Below, piece by piece: positions 10,113 through 19,765 of a stretch of DNA of 64,000 bases (the stretch's first letter is position 1; each line of letters starts with the position of its first letter). The position numbers were made by a program, and so were the translations under genes. The notes beneath the pieces are model-generated. The model saw only the letters and a list, made by a program, of their open reading frames with translations, was not told the origin of the DNA and made no database searches. This DNA comes from Bombella pollinis (GTDB taxonomy: Bacteria > Pseudomonadota > Alphaproteobacteria > Acetobacterales > Acetobacteraceae). The stretch spans positions 229,841 to 293,840 of the forward strand of contig NZ_JANIDX010000002.1 of NCBI RefSeq assembly GCF_026385485.1, given 5' to 3'.

Positions 10113-11020
10113 CCAGTACAGCAGCCCCTTTCCAGCCGCTCCGTGGCAGGCTGAAAGCCAATGTCCCCCTTGCCCCGCGCAGTTGGTTCCGCACTGGGGG
10201 GCAGGCGGACTGGCTCTTTGTCCCACAAGATGAAGAAGACCTCGCCACAGCTCTACAGCAAAGCCCGCCTAATATGCCCCTTACCGTCTTGGGGGCATGC
10301 TCTAACGTTATCATTCGCGATGGCGGGTTAGCCGGACTAACGCTACGCCTCGCCGGTGGTTTTGCCCAGATTGAAGCTGATGGTGATGGGCTCATCGCCG
10401 GGGCGGCAGCACTGGATAGCAGCGTGGCAGAAGCCGCCGCCCGCGCTGGGATGGCAGGCTTTGCCTTTCTCTCCACCATTCCCGGCTCTATTGGCGGGGC
10501 AGTACGGATGAATGCCGGGGCTTATGAGGGGGATATGGCCTCCTTGTTAGATTGGATAGAGATTCTCACGCGTGAGGGCACATATCAACGCCTCCCCGCA
10601 GCGCATTTGCACATGGGCTACCGCCATACAACCCTGCCAGACGGTGCCATCATCCTTCGCGCTCGTCTCAAAGCCCAAGGGGCGGAAGACCCCGCCCTCA
10701 TCCAAGAAGCGATGCACGTTATGCGGGCTAAACGCGAGGCCAGCCAGCCTTTACGCGCTCGTACTGGTGGCTCAACCTTCCGTAACCCAGAGGGTCATAA
10801 AGCGTGGGAGCTGATAGACGCCGCTGGCTGCCGTGGGTTGCGTCATGGTGGGGCACAAATAAGTGAAAAACACTGCAATTTTATGCTCAATACAGGCCAC
10901 GCTACCAGCACCGAGCTAGAAGACCTTGGCGAGATGGTCCGCGCCCGCGTGCTAGCACAAAGCGGTATAGAGCTACAGTGGGAAATTAAACGGCTAGGCC
11001 GCCTCTCTCATCCAGCATGA
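10109..11020 (+). CDS. murB: UDP-N-acetylenolpyruvoylglucosamine reductase MurB
   Basis: This FAD- and NADPH-dependent reductase makes UDP-MurNAc from the enolpyruvyl precursor. FAD-binding GACSNVIIRDGG and IPGSIGGAVRMNAGAYEG are visible in the N-terminal half. GGSTFRNP, with the active-site Ser, and LIDAAGCRGLRHGGAQIS follow in the C-terminal half. At 303 residues it fits the shorter (type II-like) MurB class. The ATG overlaps the murC stop in the form ATGA. Confidence 0.95.
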   Translation: MTSTAAPFQPLRGRLKANVPLAPRSWFRTGGQADWLFVPQDEEDLATALQQSPPNMPLTVLGACSNVIIRDGGLAGLTLRLAGGFAQIEADGDGLIAGAAALDSSVAEAAARAGMAGFAFLSTIPGSIGGAVRMNAGAYEGDMASLLDWIEILTREGTYQRLPAAHLHMGYRHTTLPDGAIILRARLKAQGAEDPALIQEAMHVMRAKREASQPLRARTGGSTFRNPEGHKAWELIDAAGCRGLRHGGAQISEKHCNFMLNTGHATSTELEDLGEMVRARVLAQSGIELQWEIKRLGRLSHPA

Positions 11021-11033
11021 TGAAGTTTTGAGT

Positions 11034-12026
11034 ATGACGCAGCACTTATCCTCCTCTCCGACCTCACAGTCTGTAGCCGTTCTTATGGGCGGGACCTCCA
11101 GCGAGCGCAGCGTAAGCCTCTCCAGCGGCAAAGCCGTCACAGCGGCTTTAAAAGAAGCCGGACATCACGTCCACGCGCTTGATGTCGGGCCGGACATCAC
11201 CACGACCATCGCCGCGTTAAAAGCCTGCCGCCCAACAGTTGTCTTTAATGCGCTGCATGGCCCCGGTGGGGAGGATGGTGCCATTCAGGGCGTGTTAGAA
11301 TGGCTAGGCCTGCCCTACACACATTCCGGCATTTTAGCCTCGGCAATAGCGATGAATAAGGCCACCACCCGCATGGCCCTCCAAGCAGCTGGCCTACCCG
11401 TAGCAGAGGGCTGCCTCATCACCCCCGCCGCCCTTATTGACCATGCCCCCCTTCCCGCGCCTTATGTCCTCAAACCAGTCGCCGAAGGCTCCTCTGTTGG
11501 GGTTCATATTCTCCATCAAGATGATGAATCAACACGCCGCACGATTGCGGAATCATGGACCTATGGCCCGCAGATTTTGGCTGAACGCTTCATCCCCGGG
11601 CGGGAACTTACCGTAGCTGTATTGGGGGATACCCCCCTCGCTGTAACAGAGATTCTTCCCCAAGAAGGCGGGGGATTTTATGACTTCGCTGCAAAATATC
11701 AGGCGAATGGCTCCCGCCATATCATTCCCGCCCCCCTACCTGCATCCATCACTGAGCGCGCCCTCGCCCTAGCATGCCAAGCTCATCATGCCCTTGGCTG
11801 CAAGGGGGCAAGTCGGACGGATTATCGCTATGATGAACAAACCCATCAGCTCGTGATTTTGGAGGTCAATACCCAACCGGGGATGACAGCAACCTCCCTC
11901 CTGCCAGAGCAAGCCACCGCGCGTGGGGTCAGCTACCCGCAACTTTGTGATTGGTTAATCAAAGACGCGCTGGGCCAAGCAAGCCCCCTTACCCTTACAT
12001 CTCTGCCTTCGACACATACAGCCTAA
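11034..12026 (+). CDS. ddl: D-alanine-D-alanine ligase
   Basis: Ddl makes D-Ala-D-Ala for MurF. It is an ATP-grasp enzyme of 330 residues. Seen motifs are VLMGGTSSERSVS at the N terminus, HGPGGEDGAIQGVLEWLGLPYT, and the C-terminal metal-binding EVNTQPGMTATSLLPEQA. The reading frame also has a TTG two codons earlier; the ATG at 11034 is preferred because it lies about nine bases after TGATGAAG. It sits between murB and ftsQ as in most proteobacteria. Confidence 0.95.
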   Translation: MTQHLSSSPTSQSVAVLMGGTSSERSVSLSSGKAVTAALKEAGHHVHALDVGPDITTTIAALKACRPTVVFNALHGPGGEDGAIQGVLEWLGLPYTHSGILASAIAMNKATTRMALQAAGLPVAEGCLITPAALIDHAPLPAPYVLKPVAEGSSVGVHILHQDDESTRRTIAESWTYGPQILAERFIPGRELTVAVLGDTPLAVTEILPQEGGGFYDFAAKYQANGSRHIIPAPLPASITERALALACQAHHALGCKGASRTDYRYDEQTHQLVILEVNTQPGMTATSLLPEQATARGVSYPQLCDWLIKDALGQASPLTLTSLPSTHTA

Positions 12027-12032
12027 CACCCT

Positions 12033-12926
12033 ATGGCGTTTTTCTTCAAAAAACGGCCTCACATGCCGCTAGACCCTTACGAGGACCGCCCCTCTCGCCT
12101 CTTTCTCTTTTGGCAGCGTCAAAAGATGATTCTCCGGCGATTGAGCATTGTCATACTCGTTACCGTCCTCCTCGCTGGGGCTGGCTGGCTGGCATGGCTC
12201 AGCCTAGGTGGCCATGCTTTTACCAACGCCTTAACCGAACGCTTCGCTCAACTAGACCCCCTCCGCATCCGTCACATCATCATCACAGGCCGCCATTTAA
12301 CTGATGAAAGCGACGTGCTGGAGGCCCTCGGCACGGGCTTAGATCATTCGCTCTTTGGTTTCTCCGTAGAGGATGCCCGCAAACGCCTTGATAAACTACC
12401 CTTTATTGAGCATTCGACCGTCGAACGTCATCTACCCGATACAGTCCTCATCACGTTGGAAGAAAAACACCCTATCGCCATCTGGCAGATTGATGGCCAT
12501 TTCATCCTCATCAACCAAAAGGGCGATAATGTCTCCCAGCAAGAATTGACCGCAGGTAACCGCTCTGCCTTTCGTAAATTACCGCTTGTTGTCGGGGCTG
12601 GGGCAAACCTAGAAGCCGCCTCTCTTTTAGGGTTATTAGACCATTATCCCGACATTAATAGCCATGTTCTTGCCTTCATCCGCATCGGGCAAAGACGCTG
12701 GAACATCCTCATGAAGAATGGCACAACCCTCCTCCTGCCCGAAGGAGCAGAGGCTGCCGCTTTGGAGCGTCTGCATAGCTACCAAACGACATTCCAACTC
12801 CTTGACCGTCCCTTAAAAAGCATTGACATGCGCCTGCCCGACCGTATGGTCATTCATCCTGAAGTCCCTAATACCGAGCAAGAAACCCCATCACCGCCTA
12901 CCCCATCGCCCTCAGTAGAGCATTAA
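12033..12926 (+). CDS. ftsQ: Cell division protein FtsQ
   Basis: FtsQ is the bitopic divisome protein that connects early and late division proteins. The 297-residue protein has a basic cytoplasmic N terminus, one membrane span at about residues 37-58, and then a periplasmic POTRA domain at about 75-145 that contains IRHIIITGRHLTDESDVLEA and the LPFIEHSTVERHLPDTV segment. The C-terminal FtsQ beta domain follows, ending in a Pro/Ser-rich tail. Sequence identity in this family is low, so the call also leans on its place before ftsA. Confidence 0.93.
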   Translation: MAFFFKKRPHMPLDPYEDRPSRLFLFWQRQKMILRRLSIVILVTVLLAGAGWLAWLSLGGHAFTNALTERFAQLDPLRIRHIIITGRHLTDESDVLEALGTGLDHSLFGFSVEDARKRLDKLPFIEHSTVERHLPDTVLITLEEKHPIAIWQIDGHFILINQKGDNVSQQELTAGNRSAFRKLPLVVGAGANLEAASLLGLLDHYPDINSHVLAFIRIGQRRWNILMKNGTTLLLPEGAEAAALERLHSYQTTFQLLDRPLKSIDMRLPDRMVIHPEVPNTEQETPSPPTPSPSVEH

Positions 12927-12930
12927 GCTT

Positions 12931-14250
12931 ATGCCACACACACACCATCTTGCTCCCCTCACCCCCCATCCAGACCGTGCGGTTCTACCCATCCTCCCCT
13001 CAGAGGAGCAAAAAGGCTTCCTTTGGACCCCCGGCCTAAAGGCTGTCTTAGATATTGGCTCTACCAAAATTACATGCCTAATTGGGCAAGGGTTAAAGAA
13101 TGGGGGGTTACGTGTCCTTAGTTGGGGCTGGAGACGATCCGAAGGTGTAACCTCTGGTGCGATTGTCGATACAAAACAGCTAGAGCGCGTCATCCGCGCT
13201 ACAGTTGGCGATGCAGAGCGAAAAATTCACCGTCATATTAGGGATGTAACCGTCAATCTTTCCTGCGGGAAACCACGCAGCTACCATCTTGATGCCTACC
13301 TCACCCCCAATGGGCGCGAGGTTAATGACGCCGATGTCCACACACTTTACGAACAAGCACGCTATGAGGCTATGGAGCCTGACCGCCGCATCGTCCATGC
13401 CATGCCTCTCGGCTTCAACATTGATGATAGCGTCACCGTCCTCAACCCTTGTGGTCATCAATGTGAAAGATTAATGGGCAAGTTCCATATTATTGATGCC
13501 CAAACTGGCGTTCTCCATACATTAGATAACCTCCTCCAGCGGGCTGAACTCCGCGCTGTGGACATACTCTCTAGCCCCATTGCCTCTGGCATCGCGGTAA
13601 CAGACCATGATGAACGCGACCTGGGTGTTACAGTCGTTGATATGGGGGCAGGCACCACAACCCTAGCCGTTTTTGCCCGTGGGCGTGTTCTTTATACACG
13701 CCATCTCCGGGTTGGAAGCCACCATATCACCAATGATATTGCCCGCGCCCTCACAATCCCTATTGATGCAGCAGAACGCCTAAAAACACTTTACGGTGTT
13801 GCCTATGCGTCTGCTGATGATGCTAGCCTCCCCATTGCTCTGCCTCTCCCCCATCATAGCGGCATCCGCCACATCACACGGGCTGATATTGTTCGTGCCA
13901 TTGCTCCGCGTGTGGAAGAAACCCTAGAGATGCTCCGCCACGAGCTTAACGGCGCAGGGCTGGGCCACCCAGCAGAAGGGCCAGTCATCCTCACCGGTGG
14001 CGGGGCCTTGCTAAATGGGTTGGATAATGTTGCTGCGGAGATTCTCAACCGCCCCATCCAAGTCCGCCCCCCAACTGCTATACGCGGCTTGCCGCAATCC
14101 AGTCATCCCTCTATATGGGCCGGCTTCTCCACCGCAGCAGGGCTGTTGGCATGGTCAGCAGGGGCACGCAATAGCTTTTGCTTGGCAGACCAAAATGCGC
14201 CCCCCCGTGGGTTTGGTAAACGATTGGCAAGCTTACTGCGTAAAAAATGA
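12931..14250 (+). CDS. ftsA: Cell division protein FtsA
   Basis: FtsA is the actin-like protein that tethers FtsZ to the membrane. The phosphate-1 motif DIGSTKITCLIG begins at residue 41, and the second phosphate and adenosine motifs appear as VVDMGAGTTTLAVF and VILTGGGALLNGLD. The C-terminal FGKRLASLLRKK can form the usual amphipathic membrane-targeting helix. The first 30 or so residues before the fold are longer than normal, so an internal start cannot be excluded. It is followed by a 129 bp gap before ftsZ. Confidence 0.94.
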   Translation: MPHTHHLAPLTPHPDRAVLPILPSEEQKGFLWTPGLKAVLDIGSTKITCLIGQGLKNGGLRVLSWGWRRSEGVTSGAIVDTKQLERVIRATVGDAERKIHRHIRDVTVNLSCGKPRSYHLDAYLTPNGREVNDADVHTLYEQARYEAMEPDRRIVHAMPLGFNIDDSVTVLNPCGHQCERLMGKFHIIDAQTGVLHTLDNLLQRAELRAVDILSSPIASGIAVTDHDERDLGVTVVDMGAGTTTLAVFARGRVLYTRHLRVGSHHITNDIARALTIPIDAAERLKTLYGVAYASADDASLPIALPLPHHSGIRHITRADIVRAIAPRVEETLEMLRHELNGAGLGHPAEGPVILTGGGALLNGLDNVAAEILNRPIQVRPPTAIRGLPQSSHPSIWAGFSTAAGLLAWSAGARNSFCLADQNAPPRGFGKRLASLLRKK

Positions 14251-14379
14251 TAATTAGCGCAGAATACTCATATTTAAGGTTACATTTGGTACTATTAATG
14301 ATAGCGTGCCAGCACTTTATAGCCGCTACACCATATCTGCGGTTCTTTTTTCTTTAACCCTAGCCGGAGCTTCATCGTT
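14251..14379 (+). promoter_or_regulatory. ftsA-ftsZ intergenic leader, likely holds an ftsZ promoter
   Basis: This is one of the few gaps of any length in the division cluster and is clearly more AT-rich than its neighbours. Extra promoters just before ftsZ are common in bacteria. GGAGC about ten bases before the ftsZ ATG can serve as ribosome-binding site. No unambiguous -35/-10 pair was found by eye, so the promoter call is an inference from position and composition. Confidence 0.35.
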
Positions 14380-15816
14380 ATGTCATTAACTCTGACACCC
14401 ACAACCCCCGGTTTAAGTGCCGTCAGCCCGCCGCGCATTACCGTTATTGGGGTTGGGGGCGGTGGTGTTAATGCCGTCAATAACATGATCAGCGGCCAGC
14501 TCCGTGGGGTGAACTTCATCGCCGCGAATACCGATGCTCAACAACTTGCCCTCTCCAAGGCGGAGACGCGTTTGCAACTCGGCCCAACATTAACGCGCGG
14601 CCTTGGGGCGGGGGCTAAGCCGGAGATTGGTCGCCAATCTGCCGAGGAAGTGGAAGACGAAATCCGCCAACATCTTGAAGGAGTAGACCTCGTTTTCGTC
14701 ACTGCCGGTATGGGTGGTGGGACTGGGACCGGTGCCGCTCCCGTTGTTGCACGCATCGCCCACGAGGCCGGGGCCCTAACCATCGGCGTTGTGTCAAAAC
14801 CTTTCGAGTTTGAAGGGGCACGCCGCGGCCGTGCCGCCGCCGCTGGGATCGCTGAGCTAGAGAAATATGTTGATACTTTGCTCGTCATCCCTAACCAAAA
14901 TCTCTTTGGCGCAGCATCATTTAACACCCCTTTAGTGCAGGCCTACGCTATGGCGGATGATGTCCTCTATAGTGGGGTCCGCAGCGTTACAGACCTCATG
15001 GTCGAAGCGGGCTACCAAAACCTCGATTTTGCCGATGTCCGCACAGTTATGAGCGGTATGGGCAAAGCAATGATGGGTATTGGGATAGCCTCTGCCGAAG
15101 AAGACGGCGAGGATTGGGCCATTACAGCGGCAGAGCGTGCTATCTCCAACCCTCTATTAGAAGAAACCTCTATTAAGGGGGCCCGTGCTTTGCTGGTCAA
15201 TGTCACGCTAGGGCCAGATATGAGCTTGATCGCTTATAATCAAATTATGAATCTCATCCGCGAAACAGCGAATTGTGACGATGAAGAAATCAATAGTGGC
15301 TTCGTTGTTGATGAGAATATGCAAGGACGGGTCCAAGTTTCTGTCATCGCTACCGGCCTTGATGGCAGAACACACACTGCCCCTCACTCTGAGGAACCTG
15401 CTGCACCCGCTGCTCCTGTAGAGGCTGCCGCACCTACACACACACAAGATGACGCCCAACCTATCGCTGAAGAGGCCCCTCCTACCCCCCCCATCCATGA
15501 GGAAACCCCTGCCCCAGAACCCCGCAGCGAGGATGCCCCTCACCACATAGCCGGTAGCTCCGCCGCGCCATCGGCTCCCAATTATACCCTTCCCGAACGT
15601 GAACCCTTGGAGGTCTCACGCCTACAAGAGGACGCTCCGCAAACCGGCGGCGGTTTGTTTAGCCGCTTTTTCCGCAGCCGCCCTACCCCACCGACGGAGC
15701 GCAAAACCCCTGTAGCCCCCACTATGCGTGAGGACACCCATCCCTCTCACCCTACAAATAGTGAGGAGGATGACCTCAACATCCCCACCTATCTACGGCG
15801 TGGCCCCAAATCCTAA
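14380..15816 (+). CDS. ftsZ: Cell division GTPase FtsZ
   Basis: FtsZ is the tubulin-like GTPase that forms the division ring. GVGGGGVNAVNNMI is near residues 24-37, and the tubulin signature GMGGGTGTGAAP is near 110-121. After the globular core (to about residue 325) comes a Pro/Glu/Ala-rich disordered linker of about 135 residues. The conserved C-terminal peptide DLNIPTYLRR (465-474) binds FtsA and other partners. At 478 residues it is longer than in enterobacteria because of the linker, which is usual for alphaproteobacteria. Confidence 0.97.
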   Translation: MSLTLTPTTPGLSAVSPPRITVIGVGGGGVNAVNNMISGQLRGVNFIAANTDAQQLALSKAETRLQLGPTLTRGLGAGAKPEIGRQSAEEVEDEIRQHLEGVDLVFVTAGMGGGTGTGAAPVVARIAHEAGALTIGVVSKPFEFEGARRGRAAAAGIAELEKYVDTLLVIPNQNLFGAASFNTPLVQAYAMADDVLYSGVRSVTDLMVEAGYQNLDFADVRTVMSGMGKAMMGIGIASAEEDGEDWAITAAERAISNPLLEETSIKGARALLVNVTLGPDMSLIAYNQIMNLIRETANCDDEEINSGFVVDENMQGRVQVSVIATGLDGRTHTAPHSEEPAAPAAPVEAAAPTHTQDDAQPIAEEAPPTPPIHEETPAPEPRSEDAPHHIAGSSAAPSAPNYTLPEREPLEVSRLQEDAPQTGGGLFSRFFRSRPTPPTERKTPVAPTMREDTHPSHPTNSEEDDLNIPTYLRRGPKS

Positions 15817-15828
15817 AGGGGCCACTCC

Positions 15829-16881
15829 GTGCCCCCCACTAACATCGTAGATGCCCCACATTATGGGGGGCAGATACTACCCCATAAAGGTAAGCATGAT
15901 CCCGCGCAACAAACCACTCTAGCTCACGCCATCCATTGCCGTGGTGTGGGGTTACATAGTGGACGGCCCGTTACATTACGGCTATCGCCTGCGCCTGCTG
16001 ATACGGGTTTACATATCCAGCGGTTAGACCGCCCCGATGCGCGCCCTTTTCGGCTTACATCGGGCTGCATTATGTCTAGCCCCCTTGCCACGGTTGCAGC
16101 CTCTCCTCATCAAAGCGACCTCCATGTCGCCACTATTGAGCATCTGCTCGCAGCCCTTCATGCGTGCAAAATTGATAACCTCCTCATCCAACTTGATGGG
16201 CCAGAACTCCCCATTCTGGATGGTTGCGCAGCGTCCTTTATCTTCTTGCTAGAGGCCGCAGGGCGTACATATCTTAACGCCCCACGTCACATTATTGCTG
16301 TCCGTCAGCCTATCTCTGTCGAAGGAGAAAACGGAGCTTATGCCCGCCTCCTACCCCACCATCAAAACCAACTTCATCTCTCTTTAAGCATAGACTTCCC
16401 TGCCCCCGCTATTGGCCAACAATCCTATGCGCTCACGCTTGATAAAAAGCATTTTAAACGCGACATCGCCTTTGCCCGTACCTTCGTAAATTATGAGGAT
16501 ATAGGCCGCCTCCATGCTCAAGGGCTTGCCCTTGGTGGATCGTTAGAGAACGCCTTAGTCATCCAACACGACCATGCGCTCAACCCCGGCGGGATGCGCC
16601 TTGTTGATGAATGTGTTCGCCATAAGATGCTTGATGCTATCGGCGACCTCTATTGCACAGGCTATAGCCTTGCCGCCCGGTTTGAGGCACATAAAACTGG
16701 CCATTCCCTCAATAATCAACTTCTCCGTGCCCTATTCGCCTCACGCGATAATTGGCAATTTGTTAAGGATTTCGCAACAATCCTTCCTTTACCTCATGAA
16801 AATATCGGGCTAAAGGACAAGAACACCCTTCCCCTAGAAAACTCCCATGCTATAAGAAAATCATGGTCAGCAGCATCCTAA
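15829..16881 (+). CDS. lpxC: UDP-3-O-acyl-N-acetylglucosamine deacetylase LpxC
   Basis: LpxC is the zinc-dependent deacetylase that commits UDP-GlcNAc to lipid A synthesis. The motifs ATIEHLLAALHACKIDN, LDGCAASFIFLLEAAG, HKMLDAIGDLY and KTGHSLNNQLLRAL include the expected zinc-binding His/His/Asp set and the catalytic His. The start is a GTG 12 bp after ftsZ, behind a good AAAGGGG site. The N terminus is about 25 residues longer than many LpxC proteins. Its 3' end overlaps bamD by 19 bases. Its position after ftsZ ties outer-membrane lipid supply to division genes. Confidence 0.95.
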   Translation: MPPTNIVDAPHYGGQILPHKGKHDPAQQTTLAHAIHCRGVGLHSGRPVTLRLSPAPADTGLHIQRLDRPDARPFRLTSGCIMSSPLATVAASPHQSDLHVATIEHLLAALHACKIDNLLIQLDGPELPILDGCAASFIFLLEAAGRTYLNAPRHIIAVRQPISVEGENGAYARLLPHHQNQLHLSLSIDFPAPAIGQQSYALTLDKKHFKRDIAFARTFVNYEDIGRLHAQGLALGGSLENALVIQHDHALNPGGMRLVDECVRHKMLDAIGDLYCTGYSLAARFEAHKTGHSLNNQLLRALFASRDNWQFVKDFATILPLPHENIGLKDKNTLPLENSHAIRKSWSAAS

Positions 16882-17900
16882 ACACACAGAATACCCGCTC
16901 TCGTTTCTATCTTTCGGCTTTTACAGCTCCTGTTCTGCTAGGCTTTGCCCTGCTCACGGGCTGCTCATCAGATGCCGATATTCAAGCGAAATTGCCACGC
17001 ACCGCCGATGCCGAGACGCTCTATAATTACGGGATTGATGCCCTCCATGGCGGGCATTACAAACTCGCTAGTGCTGAGTTTGAGCTTCTGCAACAGAATT
17101 ACCCATATTCCGGCTATACCGGTAATGCGGAGCTGATGGAGGGATACGCATATTACCTTCAAGGCGAATACGCGCTCTCTGTCCAGCAGTTAGAACGCTA
17201 TCTGCAACTCCACCCCACCAGCCCAGATGCCGCCTACGCCTACTATCTGCGTGGCTTATGCTATTACGAACAAATCGGCGTTGTCTCGCGCGACCAGCTC
17301 GGCACGCTTGAGGCGATGGATGCCCTCCAAGAGGTCATTACACGCTTCCCGCAAACATCCTACGCGCGTGATGCACAATTAAAAATTGACCTCTGTCGCG
17401 ACCATCTCGCTGGGAAAGAGATGTTCGTTGGTCGTTACTATCAGCGTGAGAAAGATTATCAGGCGGCTTACGGACGGTATCAGCGCGTTATCCAAGACTT
17501 CCAGACAACCAACCATGTTCCCGAGGCTTTGGAACGTCTTGTTGAGGTTAATCTGAATCTTGGCTTGCCAGATGAGGCCCGCCAAGCCGCTGCTGTGCTA
17601 GGTTATAATGCACCAGATAGCCGTTGGTACCATCTGGCTTATCGTAAGCTAAAAGCAAATCATCAACTTACACCGCAGATCCGCAAACCAGAGCCTCTGC
17701 GCAAGCAGCCGAAAGAAAAGCACCATCATGGCAAACATCATCATGATGCCGTGATGCCTGCCCCCGCAATTGCCAACCCTGCTAAGTCAGATTCTGTGAT
17801 TACACAGCCTGTCTCAGCGACACAATCCACCCCTGTGGCAGCGATTGACATTCCACCAACCAATAACACTCCTGCCAACAAGGCAAAAAAAGGGAAATAA
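16863..17900 (+). CDS. bamD: Outer membrane assembly lipoprotein BamD
   Basis: BamD is the essential lipoprotein of the BAM complex that inserts beta-barrel proteins into the outer membrane. The signal peptide ends in a lipobox, LLTGC with Cys at residue 34. The TPR domain follows (about residues 50-250), with YNYGIDALHGGHYKLASAEF and the typical LRGLCYYEQIG. The tail of about 60 residues is unusual: His-rich (HHHGKHHHD), then Pro/Ala/Thr-rich. It overlaps the end of lpxC. Confidence 0.9.
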   Translation: MVSSILNTQNTRSRFYLSAFTAPVLLGFALLTGCSSDADIQAKLPRTADAETLYNYGIDALHGGHYKLASAEFELLQQNYPYSGYTGNAELMEGYAYYLQGEYALSVQQLERYLQLHPTSPDAAYAYYLRGLCYYEQIGVVSRDQLGTLEAMDALQEVITRFPQTSYARDAQLKIDLCRDHLAGKEMFVGRYYQREKDYQAAYGRYQRVIQDFQTTNHVPEALERLVEVNLNLGLPDEARQAAAVLGYNAPDSRWYHLAYRKLKANHQLTPQIRKPEPLRKQPKEKHHHGKHHHDAVMPAPAIANPAKSDSVITQPVSATQSTPVAAIDIPPTNNTPANKAKKGK

Positions 17901-17908
17901 GCCTTAAA

Positions 17909-17951
17909 GTTAAGGCCAATAAGCCCGCAATCTTGCGAAATTGGCCTTAAC
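17909..17951 (+). terminator. Hairpin between bamD and recN, possible transcription end
   Basis: GTTAAGGCCAAT (17909-17920) and ATTGGCCTTAAC (17940-17951) form a perfect 12-bp inverted repeat. The loop itself contains a small CGCA/TGCG stem. There is no T tract after it, so it is either a non-canonical terminator, an RNA-stability element or a processing site separating lpxC-bamD from recN-ligA. Confidence 0.45.
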
Positions 17952-18028
17952 GTCTCATATATCTGGCACTGCATGGTTTAAAACATCCAAGAGATGCACC
18001 ATCTTTGCGAGGTTCTGGAGGCTGCATT

Positions 18029-19765
18029 ATGCTCACACATCTCTCCATCCGTGATGTTGTCTTAATCGAGAAACTGGACCTCCCCTTCCATGCGGGGCTA
18101 ACCGTCCTAACGGGGGAAACCGGGGCCGGTAAATCCATCTTGCTCGATAGTTTAGGCCTTGCTTTGGGGGAGCGGACCAATAGCCGCATCATCCGCTCTG
18201 GGGCAGAGCAAAGCAGCGTTACCGCCGTGTTTGAACTCCCCACTGACCATCCCGCTTATGCCCTCCTCCGCCAAAAAGACATTGCCTCTATTGAGGAAGG
18301 CGAGCCTATCGTCCTCCGCCGTATTGTCACGCAAGAGGGACGCTCCCGCGCTTATATTTGTGACCAACCAGTCGGCATCACTATTTTGCGGGATGTTGCC
18401 GCCTTACTGGTGGAGATTCAAGGTCAGCATGAACAAATGGGGCTGGCGAATCAAGCGGCTCATCAATCATTATTAGATGCATTCGGCGTTCCTACCACCT
18501 TATGCCAAAAGGTCGCCAAAACGTGGGATGAATGGCAACATGCCCTCCGTTCCCTAAAGACCGCTCGCCAAGAGATAGAGGAGGCCACCCAAGAGGAGGA
18601 CTGGCTCCGCCAAATTGCAGAGGATCTCACCGCCCTCGCCCCCCAAGAAGGCGAGGAGGAAGAACTCGCCGCTCTCCGCGTTAAGCTCCAACAAGATGAA
18701 CGCCGGGGCGAGGCCGTAGCCGCTGCTTTGGGTGAGCTCACCCCACGGGATCGCCGCTCAGCCACGCCAGCCAATGCCCTACGTGCGGCTAATCGTGCGC
18801 TCTCTCGCCTCTTACCCTCCCCTTTAGATCGGGAACAAGCCACTGCACAGGAGATTCCCTCTGCTCAGCAAGAGCAAGCGCAAGATGCCCTCACCGCGCT
18901 AGAAAAAGCCGAAGAATATCTCGCTGAGGCCGAAACCCTCCTCTCCCGCCTTGCAGTAGATACCACTGTCGATTCACGCCTTTTAGAAGAGACGGAAGAA
19001 CGCCTCTTTACCCTCCGCGCTGAGGCCCGCAAACATAAGATAAGTGTCAGCGAACTCCCCAATTTTCTGGAAAATATCAATCAACGCCTCGCCTCGATTG
19101 AGTCCAGCACAGAGGCTCTCGCAAAATTAGAAGAACAAGTACACCAAAAGCGCGCCGCTTATGAGGCCGCAGCGCAAGAGCTTAGCATCGCTAGGGAAAA
19201 AGCCGCTCGCCAGATTGAAAAACGCGTTATGGCGGAATTAGCCCCCCTCAAATTAGAACGCGCTCGCTTTATTGTAGAACTCTCCTCCCTCGCACCAGAG
19301 CAATGGAACCGCCATGGGATGGAGCAGGTCGCCTTCCTCATTGCCGCTAACCCCGGCCAACCACCCGGCCCACTTGGCAAGGTCGCCTCTGGGGGGGAAC
19401 TCTCCCGCCTTATGCTCGCTCTTAAAGTCGTACTCGCGGGGCGGTCCTCCCTTACAACACTCGTGTTTGATGAAGTTGATTCCGGCGTGGGCGGGGCCAC
19501 GGCCTCAGCCATTGGCGAGCGACTTCATCGCGTAGCGCAGGATGTGCAGGTGTTGGCCATCACCCATAGCCCGCAAGTTGCCTCTCGTGGAGATTATCAA
19601 CTCCGCATTGCCAAGCATGTAAAGCAAAACCACACGCAAACCAGCGCAACCCTCCTCAGTGAGGAAGAACGCCGGGAAGAACTCGCCCGTATGCTTGCGG
19701 GCACTACCGTTACCGATGCCGCCCGTGCGGCGGCCGATAGCCTTTTGGGACCCACAACACCATGA
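18029..19765 (+). CDS. recN: DNA repair protein RecN
   Basis: RecN is an SMC-like ATPase acting in recombinational repair of double-strand breaks. The Walker A motif GETGAGKS is at residues 29-36. A long coiled-coil region occupies about residues 155-390, and Walker B with the signature region appears as ASGGELSRLMLALK and TLVFDEVDSGVGG. The open frame begins at a TTG at 18005, but the ATG at 18029 has TGGAGG seven bases upstream and gives the standard N terminus MLTHLSIRDVVLIEKLDL. Length is 578 residues. It overlaps ligA by 4 bases. Confidence 0.95.
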   Translation: MLTHLSIRDVVLIEKLDLPFHAGLTVLTGETGAGKSILLDSLGLALGERTNSRIIRSGAEQSSVTAVFELPTDHPAYALLRQKDIASIEEGEPIVLRRIVTQEGRSRAYICDQPVGITILRDVAALLVEIQGQHEQMGLANQAAHQSLLDAFGVPTTLCQKVAKTWDEWQHALRSLKTARQEIEEATQEEDWLRQIAEDLTALAPQEGEEEELAALRVKLQQDERRGEAVAAALGELTPRDRRSATPANALRAANRALSRLLPSPLDREQATAQEIPSAQQEQAQDALTALEKAEEYLAEAETLLSRLAVDTTVDSRLLEETEERLFTLRAEARKHKISVSELPNFLENINQRLASIESSTEALAKLEEQVHQKRAAYEAAAQELSIAREKAARQIEKRVMAELAPLKLERARFIVELSSLAPEQWNRHGMEQVAFLIAANPGQPPGPLGKVASGGELSRLMLALKVVLAGRSSLTTLVFDEVDSGVGGATASAIGERLHRVAQDVQVLAITHSPQVASRGDYQLRIAKHVKQNHTQTSATLLSEEERREELARMLAGTTVTDAARAAADSLLGPTTP

